Origin: Branchiostoma floridae
Taxonomy: Eukaryota > Chordata > Leptocardii > Amphioxiformes > Branchiostomatidae
Reading direction: 5' to 3'
Length of the DNA stretch: 64,000 nt
Assembly: GCF_000003815.2 (NCBI RefSeq)
Contig: NC_049992.1
Location: forward strand, 10,218,755 to 10,282,754
Positions 30,001 through 42,000 of this stretch are shown here, in pieces. The position numbers were made by a program, and so were the translations under genes. The notes below the pieces were generated by a model. The model made no database searches. It was given only the letters and a program-made list of their open reading frames with translations, and was not told the origin of the DNA. The first letter of the stretch is position 1. Every line of letters begins with the position of its first letter.

Positions 30001-33000
30001 ATTTTAACACGAAAGAGACATGTTTGGATGATGAAAAAATACTGAAAAATGTTGATCTTCTACAAAATTTTTACGTCCTGGCTAGTGTAGTGGAAAGTCT
30101 AGAAGGCGAAGTATAATGCAGCTTGCAATGCAGTACACACTGCTGCGGCCTAAGTTATTGATCAGTAATCTTGGCCTTTGGACAAAGTAGACAAGGCAGT
30201 CACGGGGCCTTCATGTATGACGTACATTGCAACATGTCTAACCCCCAGTCCTAGGTGATACAAATGGCATGCATTGATTTGTACCAAGAGTATCATATCA
30301 GAAAGAATGCAGGGTTATTGATTTTTAGAGGCATTAAAGGGAGGTCGGCAAGGCAAAAATTAGTGTGTTACTCTTGCGTGAGCAGTTCACAGGACAGATG
30401 AATTTTTAATTTGCTGACATTTTGAGTTCAACCGATGTTTAGGATGAAAAATGATCTGATGCTCTAAATTGTAATCAGTGCCCAGGACTAACTGTTTGAA
30501 TTCTCTATTGTAACAGATGGGAGGACCTGGGAGGATGATGTTGACAAGATTGGTACCAAAAAGCTGGACGACTCAACTGAAGAAGATGACAGTGATAAGT
30601 ACTGGAAAGAGACCAAGTCAAGCGAGGAGGATGATAAAGGTAAGAAAATAAACTCGTGCTTACATTGCTAAAAATTTGTTACAGATTTGATAAAGTTTGA
30701 AGCTAACGTTTTGTGCCAATGAATTAATTTGTCCATCCATTCTGTATGTGTTATGATTTTTATTAAATTTAAACTTACTTTATTCAGTGTTCTCACCAGG
30801 ATTTTTGCACAGTGAAACAAAGTCACGTGATGAGCGATGTAGATGTGAGCAATGTGATTGGTTTGGAGGAATCCTCCCCCTGAAAATTTTTGAATTTAAA
30901 ACCATCAGAAACACCTCTGCATTATGAGGGCTAAATTTTACCTTTGTTACAAGACAATCCTTTGTAGTCCCCTTCATAGGGGCCAAAATCACAGCATAGG
31001 GGCCTGCTATGCTGAAAAGGCCTGTCGAGAACACTGAATCATGCAGCTGTTAGCATGGTTATTTTTTTGGATAAGTAAGAGTCTTGTGTGGTACTAGCAT
31101 TGAGTGATGATGACTGGCTGAGGAGCCAGCTAGACCAGCAGAGGTGGGAACAGCAGGCCAGCGGGCGCGCAGCACAGCGCCTGGCACAAGATGTCTGGCA
31201 GCCTCTCACATTCGACCGCCCTCCAAAACCTTTGGACTTGTTTCCAAAACAACAGAGCAATTCTAATAGTGAGTTAAAGATGGAAGTGTACTACTGGTGA
31301 TGGTAGTATTCAGAGTTGGTGGTAGTGTAGAAAAAGCTTGGAAAAAAAAGAACTATCCATCTTTCTTTCTCTTATGAGTCTCCTATGGTGTTTTCTCAAA
31401 ATGATTCTCCACATTCATGGTGACCGGTAATACTAGTGTTAGGGTGATAGATACTAGGGGAGGAATGCGTGGGAAAGATTGTTTGCTGTGGCTCCACTTC
31501 TAAAGGTATGCTTGATTTGAAAGCATGTCTGTGTACCCTATTCAAGTAGAACTAATTGTGGGATCAACTAGTAGGTACGCATACTGTTTCCAGTAGATGT
31601 TTTTGTGTCTTACGCATATCTATCTGCGCTTCCAGATGGAAACAAGCACAAGCCATGGCTAGAGATTGAAGATGGGCAAATCTTCCACGGGCTCATCAAC
31701 GAGAACGACATGAGCATGGTGGAGCTGCACCCCAAACTGAAGGCTTCAGATAAGGACTCTGGAGATGCTGGTAAGTCATCATAGCTGGAGTTAAGTCTTT
31801 GTAAAATCTTTGTATCAACTTAGAACAAAAAGGCCATCTGTGTTATTTAACAACAGCAACCTAGTTGTAAGCTTGGAGAGAAGAGCAACAAAATGTAAAC
31901 ATGGGTTTTGTCGGAGAGTTGAAAACAACGGCCTGTTATTATGTGTACCACAAAGATGATGACCTGGTCAGGCAGGTGTTGGAACTCAGCAATCAAATTG
32001 TTTTGAATAATAGGTTCTGCTTCGTAATGCTGCAAAGCCAGTCTGGTTTCTCTTTTGTAACAAAGACTACCATACCTACAGAGATAGCTGACTGCTAGTT
32101 TGGTATGGTAATTTGCCATGTTTGTGGAGACTGCCTAGAGGGATGGGAACCTGTGTCTATTGTTATTCAATAGGACACGATGTGCCGTGAGGCATTTTGT
32201 CCTATATTGTGTAGATAAAGCAACCTGTCATAATGGGTAGCCCTTTTTTTGTAAACACATAGTTGTTCACACAGGAGCTACAAAAGATTTTTTTTGAACA
32301 CATTTGTACGCACAGGAACTACAAAAGATTTTTTGAACACAAAGTATAAATGCAGAAATGTTTGCGGTGGTTTTATCTTCATGGTTTTCACAAGTTAGTC
32401 ATAATGCAAACTTAAAACCACATCAACTATTTTTCCATTACAGTATNNNNNNNNNNNNNNNNNNNNNNNNNNNNNNNNNNNNNNNNNNNNNNNNNNNNNN
32501 NNNNNNNNNNNNNNNNNNNNNNNNNNNNNNNNNNNNNNNNNNNNNNAACAGAAACAACCACGAACACTCCACTTTCCTGCTAATACGAAATTAAATCCCC
32601 GCGAACTTAAATGTATTTACAGTAGTTGTATGCACAAGAGCTACAAAAGATGTTTTCATGTTCTAATTAATCGCCTGTGTCTTGCTCCAGGTAAGATCTG
32701 CCAGTTTAGGATCACGCAGCAGGACGTGCCCTTCGATGCATTCGTGCTGAACCCCAACACCGGCGAGGGGTACATCCGTGCCCGCAAGGAGCTGAACTGT
32801 GAGGACAAGAAGGAGTACACCTTCACCATCCAGGCGTTGGACTGTGGTGTCCCTGAGAAGGGCATCCAGCAGAAGAAGTCCCACAAGTAAGTCCTTTAGC
32901 ACTTTTCACAAGGCAGTGGTGATTTACCTGTTATTCCCAAAGGTTATTACAGTTTGTGGTGGTTTTTCTATTATTCCCATGGGGTAGAAAATATCACAGC

Positions 33001-36000
33001 TTTTGTTGGTAGAGGATGTCATCAACAATTTGTGGATTTGATAAGAATAAGTCTCTAAATCAACTGTTTCTTCCTCCAGGGCTACTGTCCGCATCCAGGT
33101 GAACGATGTGAACGAACACGGCCCAGAGTTCACGGCCAGCGGGTACGAGGCCACCGTGATGGAAGGGAAGATGTACGACAACATCCTGAAGGTGGAGGCC
33201 GAGGACCGCGACTGCTCGCCCGGCTTCAGCCAGATCTGCAGCTACGAGATTGTCACTCCCAACGTGCCCTTCCAGATCTCTGAGGTAGGTATCCAGCAAT
33301 TCGCAGCTAAGATGCAAAAGCTCTCTCCAACAAGATTTCTCCAGTGTCCAGTTGCTTGAGTATCCAGTTGCTTGAGGAACTGCTTTGGGGCGTATCTAAC
33401 ACTTCTTTGCAGCCCCAAAGGAGTATTTTGTGTTTACCAATAGTGGTATTTGCATTCGATGTACTTGATGTAAAGTTTTCATATCAGGCACATTTGATAG
33501 CTTTATGTTAATCTTTAGTGGTGTGTCAGTTTACATTTGCATTTCAACCTTGCAACCACAGTACTTAGAATTGAGAACTTAGAATCAAGAACTCAGAATT
33601 GAGAATCGAGAACTCAGAATTGAGAACTTGGAATTGAAAACTAAAATGTTTCTCTTCTTTCAGGATGGCATCATCAGCAACACCGAGCCCCTGCAGTACG
33701 TTGACGGCCACAACTACATCCTGACGGTCACCGCCTACGACTGCGGCCAGAGGCGCGCCGACCTGGACGTCCTGGTGACCATCACGGTCAAGGAGCAGTG
33801 CCACCCCGGCTGGAAGGACTTCCAGAAGCGTATCGAGTACGAGCCGTTCAGCGGCACCAAGGCGCTCCTGCCCAAGGTGTACCTGGAGACGTGTGGGGAG
33901 GAGGTGTCTGACATCACCACCACCTTCACCCTGGAGACCAGCCACATCGGCAAGGGCTGCGACCGTGACACCTACTCCTCCAGCTCTCTACTCAAGCTCT
34001 GTGGTAAGAGTTTGGGTTTACTGGGAGGCCCTTTAGCTCAGATTGAGCTAATCTTCCAGGGCTCATACAATAAAAAAACTTTCAAAAGTTGCATGTTCAA
34101 GATCAGGAGTAGACGGCAGGTTTTGGACAACATCAAACTTGTGATACTGAAAACTACCAGTTGTGAATGCGAGGAATTCTAAAAATCTCAGTTAAATTTG
34201 TTAATGATGAAAAACACAGTCTTAATGTGTAACCATACTTAACTCAGATCTTGTTTTTTTACAAAGGTGCATCCCAGGGTAGCATTGACCTCCTCCCTGC
34301 CCCCGGCCTGGGGAGCGAGTGGACACAGAACCTGCCCACGGACGAGGGGCACGAGGGAGACCAGGTCTTCTCCTTCGACGGGCGCCAGACCGGCGTAGAG
34401 ATCCCCGAGGGCGTGGTTCCCAAGAACCTGACCAACCAGTTCACCATCGCTACCTGGATGAAGCACCGTGAGACCTTTGGAGGAGACAAGGAGACAATCC
34501 TCTGCAAGTCTGACAAGAAAGGTGAGGCCACTATCTTAGTTATGCTGAAAATAGAGATGTTTCACTGAGAGGGTTAATTGTAGCCAAATCATAGTAAATA
34601 TACCTACCTACCTAGTCCCTTGACCTCCAGGTTGTTGGGAGGACAAGGTGGATTCAAAGACAGAGCTGTCTCCAGGCTCCTCTTTCCCTGGCCAGAGTTA
34701 GTCTTTCTGGCGGGCTGAGGGATTAGCAATGCTTTTCTATAGGGGATATACTTGCACTGTTGCACAGAAGAGCCATCTAGCAACTTGTAACAAAACTGCA
34801 AATTTTCTTTCCATGACAAACATTTCAACTGACAGTCCAGAAAACAGGCAAACAGTGTTCATTTTGTGCTAGTGGAAATTGCATGGAAGATTCCAGCACA
34901 CAGTCTGTAAGAGCTACATGCTAATACTAGTCTCTTTCTTGTCTGGTATTTAGAGCTGAACCGCCACCACTACTCCCTGTATGTGCACAACTGCAAGCTG
35001 ATGTTCCTGCTGCGTCACGATGGCGGTGATCTGGAGACCTTCCGCCCTGCAGAATTCCACTGGAAGATCCCACAGGTACTTTCATCTATGTTGCTTTGTT
35101 GGTGTTGTGAGCTCAGAATAGTTAGCATTCATGTTGTAAGTATTGCACAGAGCCACATGGAAGTGCGGTGTGAAGACTATCCGACTGCTGCCTTCCCCTG
35201 TGTCAGGGATCAGTATAATGGATACTAGTACTACTACTATACTGCCAATAGAAGAACTACAAAAGTCAACAAATGTGTTCCTTCTGCAGGTTTGTGACAA
35301 GCAGTGGCATCACTACGCCATCACTGTGGACTTCCCAGAAGTCAACCTGTACGTGGACGGCATCCCGTACAGCCCCTTCCTGGTCACCGATGACTGGCCA
35401 CTCCATCCCAGCAAGTTTGACACCCGCCTGACTCTTGGTGCATGCTGGCAGGGTAAGTACTGGCTATAGGAATTAATTGAAAGAGACACTGGTCTCATGT
35501 CTTGGACTGCCTTGGTGAACACTATTAAGGTCAATAAGGTATTGGTAGAACTGAATCTCTATTTATCCAGATTGATTTGGAAGGACAGTAATGATAGAAA
35601 TGTTTTTTTAAGATTTTAAGCTGTAGGTTTCTCGATTTTGTTGCCAAGGGTTACTTGATATATTTGACAGCAAACAATCTTGGTACTTATTGATTCTGAT
35701 GAAGATGACAATGATAGTTGAAAAAATGGTCTGTTTACACCTTATTGGTTGTTGGAAGAAAGTTAAGCACTGTGCTATGATTACTACCAAGAGCTTCCAA
35801 GATGATCTCGGTACAGGTTGCAGTTTTTTTACAATACCATTATTGTGTTGTCCTGTTTCTAGGTGGTGACCAAGAGATGTCTCAGTACTTCCGTGGCGAG
35901 CTGGCTGGCTTGCTTATCCACCCCGGGAAGACGGAGACCCGCCGCGTCATCAGCTGTCTCCACAACTGCAACGAGAGCCTGGAGTTCCACTCCTTTGACG

Positions 36001-39000
36001 AGACCGGCCCTGGTTCGGAGGTAACCTGCATGGTTCATCTCTCTGGAGATTGGATGGAGGGGGGATAGGCTTGACTAGTCGCTGCTGTCACTGCAACTTA
36101 CTTTGTATCTAAGCTTTAAAGCACAAGTTAGCAGCGCTAAGTTATGCAGCTTTCACCATACACTAGAGTCATTCCAGCCATGCTTTCACAACAGAAGCAC
36201 TGCATTAATGATGTCTCATTGCAGAAAGATGTATCACTTGCAGAAGTGCAACTAAGTATCAACACTACTGTTGGTGTTGCCAGCCCCATTTCAATGCTTT
36301 AAACTTGCCTTTACCTTGTGACTCCCACATTCCAAAACCCTGTCATACCTTATGCTTAACCTTACTTTCTAACATTCTCACCATGCTTCTTAAAACATCA
36401 AACTTACCTCATACCTAACTCTTCACATCTTCGTGGCTTTCACTCATTGCACCATGCCTTTACTAAACGCTTGGCAAGGATTGTGCAGTTTTTCTCAAGT
36501 ATTCTACTCTTAAGACTGTAAAAGTGAAAGAGTGTTAAGCTAAGCGCTGCATGCCCCAAGATAATGGTATCCAGCATCGTTGTAGCCTCTCTTGGAGGTG
36601 GACCTTAGTTATGTAAGTATAACAGGAGACAATGCATGGGCATGCTGAACAGTAAGTATTGCACCCAGTGAGTTTTTGTAAAGAATTCCTTGTTGGTGTT
36701 TGTGATGGTTGATAGTTGTTATGTGGCCACACTGTCTCTCCTCAGAGTAAGAGGACGAAGCGGGAGGAAAAGAGGGATAGTCTTTCCCCTGTACGTCTTT
36801 CCTTGCTGTCCTTAATTTTCTGATTTTCTGCATTATTTCCCATTCTGCCATGATCGCTATGTACAGCCTGACTGCATGAGACGTGTCCAGGTTGTGTTAC
36901 ATTGCTTCTGTTGTGTTAGGAATATGGCTGGAATGAAAGTTCTTGAAGGTTTTTGCCTGATTTTTCCCTACTTTCTATGATTTCTGTTACAACTTGCACT
37001 GTAGGTCTGCTATTTGCCATTTTCTTCACATTTCTTTCTTTTCTTGAATGTATCAAGTCTTAGAGAATCTCTAATGGCATATATTGTCTTCTTGTAATGT
37101 TGCTTAGGTCCACTTCAACCCTGATCAGACACAGCTCTTCCTGAGGGGCGAGTTTACCCCCAAGAACCCCGACAACGAGGCGTACACGCTGGATAAGTAC
37201 ACCAAGGTGCTGCAGAAGGTTGCGTACCAGAACGGGCGCCAGTTCCCCACCCCCGGCATGCGCGCTCTGAAGATCCACACCGAAGTCAAGTAAGTAGGAG
37301 CAGGGATACCTGGAACTTCTGGTTTTTGTTTCAGTCTAATCTGTGCTCTTTTTGTTGTGAAATTGTTGCCTCTCAAGATCCACACCGAAGTCAAGTAAGT
37401 AGGAATAGGGATGCAGGACAGTTTGTTTCGTTCATGTAGGTTAGACATCCAGCTAATGAGATAAGCCAAGAAGCAGTTACTCAAGCAGCTGGATATGATT
37501 TTGGAAATGGTCAGACGTTTCAGACAGCCATATGGTGTCTTTCCTCAGTGACACTGAAGTGATTCTGGAAAAACTGATCTTTTATACCCTAGTTTTTTGT
37601 TTCAGTCTACTCTTTTTGTTGTTGAATTGTCGCGTTTCCTTTCTCTGATCCTGACTGTTACACCATTCCCCCCACAGCTGCTTTGACGACGAGACTTGCA
37701 TCGAGGTTCCCGACGTGGACGCCTACGTCATGGTTCTCCACCCCGAGGAGCCGACCATCAACCTGAGCGGCACGGACCACCTGGCGCGGCGCGTGGCGGA
37801 GCTGGACCAGGGCGTGGCGCCCTTCCGTGACCTGCGCATCGTCAGCACCATCGTGAGGGATGTGGAGGAGGAGGAGGAGGAGGAACTGCAGGAGGGTACG
37901 GCCATGTCGCTGTGATACTACCTTGTATTGTAGTAATGATTGCTGTATGGGTAGGCAGTAGGGGTGGGTACCAGTACATCGTACAAAACCATTTTATCTT
38001 GTTGGACTGGTCCAGAAAAACTGGACCTGAAAAGATGCGGTAGACTGGATGTTGGACTGATTTGAAAATGAACATTATATGATCAGGCATTGACATTTTT
38101 GGGGGCTTGCTCGTCTAAGAAAATACCAAGAGCGAAGAAGAGTAGAGTTTATAGTAAAATCTCCCAAGTTTTACAGTCCACGTTCAGGTCCGCACCTGGA
38201 CCTGATCCTCTGGACCTGAACCAGACCTGGACCTTAATTTTCTGTACCAGTACCCACCCCTAGTAGGCAGCATTGCTTGGGATGTTTGCTGTTTGTGCTG
38301 TTTACTACTCTCATCATATCTGATTGGAAAAAGTTTTTTTAGAAGAAATGGCAGTACATAAAGTCAACATAACAGTCTGCATGTATACACTAATACTATA
38401 TAGCACCAATTTGGCATGACCAGTTGTTGTGAAAGCCTTACTCTTAAAAGTTGTATTTCCTTAGCGAGACCTTGGTAACATGTTAAATGCAAACATATGG
38501 TGGCATAAAAGCTTTTTTGAACTGTGCATGAAAGCAATGCTGGCGGACCTCAGTGGAAGATTACTCAAGAGGCTAGCAATGTTCAGTGGCATCGAACAAA
38601 CATAAGCTTGATCCTTAAAAAGTGAAGAAATGTGCAACAGTTTTTTTGTAATGGTATTATACTTGGTGTATCAAAATGTGAAAATCATACAATAAGTAGT
38701 TTTTGTGGCACCCCTTTGTGTATATTGTACTCCGCCCTAAGTCGTGAAGTTTGCCCACCTAACTGAGCCTGTTTGTTCCGCGGATGCTTGCTTTGTCCAG
38801 AAGGCTCAGCGATGGCAGGTCAGTACGTGTCCACCCAACCCAGCAGCCTGCACCAAATCCTCACCGGCGCTTCAATGCCAAAACTTCCATCTTTTTGTCA
38901 TCATTTTTAAAGACCTGACAACTTTTTGCCGAGACGTTTTTATTTACACCCATCGAATGTCTTTCCTACGTGTTTTTTTGGAAGGTATTTATTGCAAACT

Positions 39001-42000
39001 TTGCATAGCCTGCCAAAAGGAGAAGATTAAAACATTTTTTACCATCAGAGCATGAAAGTTGAAGTTGAAGCTACCAACAGTTGGTACAATATTCCTCAGT
39101 CAGTGACACTTTCTGAAAGGAGCTATGTGTTTATGCCTTTCATAAAGTATCACTGATTGAAGAATATGCTATGAACTGTATTCATACATGACTGATGAAC
39201 CTCTTCAACCAAGCTACCAACCTTTTCAACAGGAAGCAAAGGTATCCTCATTTAACACAAACTGATTGTATTTCTCTTCTCCATTGCTAGGTGGCACCAC
39301 CGAGGTGACCCCCATCAGCCATAACCTGGATGCGTGCCAGATCACCGTGGACCCTCCCCTGGAGTCTGGTAAGGAGGAACTGACTGTGCCCAAGGAAGAC
39401 CTGGCTCGTCTGCGCCTGGAGAAGTCTGCTGCTACCAATGGTCTAGTCATCAAGGGTACGTGTACTAGTTCGGACGTCTCTTTCAATCTATGTCTCTTGT
39501 TTAGCAGTTTTGATCAAGCTTTCCTTCTTGTAATTCGATTGTTAATTTTATTCACTTGTATGCTGATTTTGAATCTATGTATCAATTCAGCCTCTGGGCT
39601 GCCAGTGTTGCATTTTGGGAGAATGTCTTAATAAAACTGTTCATCAGAATTTGGTAATGTAGCCTTCTAAGCATGCACTGAAGACCTGAAAATCAGAAAT
39701 GAGTGTCAGCATCTTTTGGTAGCTTTCCTGTAAAAGAACTGTTGAAAACTTTCAAAAGTCATCCAGGCTTAATTAAAAGTCCATTTTTTGTGGTAGAAAA
39801 CTCTAAACTGTTGTAGAACCATAAATACAGTGTTTCTCCAGTTAAACAAAACCTTCCTTTCTCCAGGTGTTGACACCATCGCAAACTACGAGGACATCCT
39901 GCGCAAGGTTGTCTACCGCAACTCCAAGGCCGGGGACTACTTCGACCGCGTGCTGAAGCTGAAGTGCTCAGAGATGAACGGCCGCTATGAGAGCAACGAG
40001 TATGCTGTTGAAGTACGTATTAGCATTATATGATCTAAAGAGGCACTGTCTTGACATAGCTGTTTTTCTGTTGTTTGATAATAACAGAGACAAAGCTGTC
40101 TTACTTCTTTAGTAGTGACAAAGACATAGCTGTTTTTCTGTCACAAAGACATAGCTGTTTTCTGTTCTTTAGTAGTAAAAGAGACATAGCTGTTTTACTT
40201 CTTTAGTAGTGACATAGACATAGCTGTTTTACTCTTTTAGTAGTAACAGATACATAGCTGTTTTACTTCTTTAGTAGTAACAGACATCATATGGGTCCAA
40301 ATCACAGTATAGGGGATCCAAATCACAGTGTAGGGGGGATCCAAATCACAGTGTAGGGGGCCCCTATGCTGCAAAAGACCTAGGGAGAACACTGGTAATA
40401 GGTAGTGAATGAATGTGATTCTCCCATGTCCACAGCTGAAGGTCCTGCACACCCTGAACGTTGCCAACCCTGAGAGCCATGTGAAGGTGGCTGCAGCTGT
40501 AGCCCAGAACGTGCCCGCCCAGTTCATCCACTCCAAGGGTGTCCAGGAGGCAGCCGTGCCCCACCAGGTGCCGCAGGTGGTCGCCAGCTCCCAGTCTGCC
40601 AATGGTTAGTACCTCTGTCATGTATTCTATTCGGTATGCAGAGACCATTTGCTTACGTGGTTGGTCTCAGGCCCCATACTGTAGATTTTTCACATGGAGA
40701 AAGTAGTCCTTGGTCCTGTATTCTAATGTACACAGAGAGTACCTGCTTAGGTGTTTGCCACATCCTTTACGGTAGATTTACATGGAGAAAACAGTCTATT
40801 CCAAGTTAAATAGTGAAAACAAAAGTTAGCACAAACAGGGCTCGAAATACTTTTTTTCTGCGTACCTGCACTGGTGCAAGTAACATTTAAAATTACCTGC
40901 ACCAGACAAATTTTACCTGCACCACTCTGAATGTAGGGATCATACTAAAATTGTTTAGGAACCATTGCTATTTCTTTCTTTTATACTTTATAGGTGGTAA
41001 CAGTCAATGCAGCTACGAACAATCCACATGCACCGAAATTTATGTATAATACCCAGTACATGGACCAGTGCAGGTTAGGTACAGGTAGGCACCAGAAATA
41101 CCTGCACAGCTCCATTTTTACCTGCACTAACCTGCATATGCAGGTGTTATTTCGAGCCCTGACAAAGGAAAGTTTTTGTGCTAATTGATGATTGTGTTCC
41201 TTCTGCAGTTGTCACCTCCCTGGTGATCGTGATCTGCGTGGGCTTCCTCATCTTCATGATTGTGCTGGGCGTGTACCGCATCCGCGCCGCCAACCGGCGC
41301 AACATGGACTCGGAGTGGGACCAGGCGGGCGAGCCGCGCATGGAGTGGGACTCCTCCGATCTCACCATCACTGTCAACCCAATGGTGAGGCTCCTTACAT
41401 CTGCATTTTTGTAGGATCTACTTCTTGAGAGAATTCTTTGACTTTATCCAAGTTGCAACATAAACAATACAATATGGACACATAACCACATCAGGGATAA
41501 ACAAGTCCACTAGCCCTATTGTCCAGGGCAAGTGAAAGTGCTGTTCGGGCAAGTGCATGTCCTACCCCACTTGTCCGATCGGGCAAGTAAGATTTTTCCA
41601 TTGATTTTAGTGCAATTTTGATATACTTGTTACTTTTTACAGTCATGACATCAAGCAATTGTCTACAGAGAATTCCATTGCTGGAAGTGAAAATGCATAT
41701 ACTAGTAACAGTGACATTTGAATTTTGGGCAAGTGAAAAATTGGTTCGGGCAAGTACATTTTTTATGTGCTTGCCCGATAGGACAAGTGGATTTTAGAAA
41801 ACTTGTTCAACCCTGCACATACATACATATAGAGTACAAAACAAAAATTGAACAAATATCAGTAGAATAAAATAGTTGATACATTTAAAGTCAATTGCAG
41901 CTGGAGCATATACATATGCTAAGAATTAGGCAGTGGCACAGCTGGAAGTAAATCTTTAGTAGTCACATACTCTTGTACTGTGTTGGAAAGTTTACTATTG

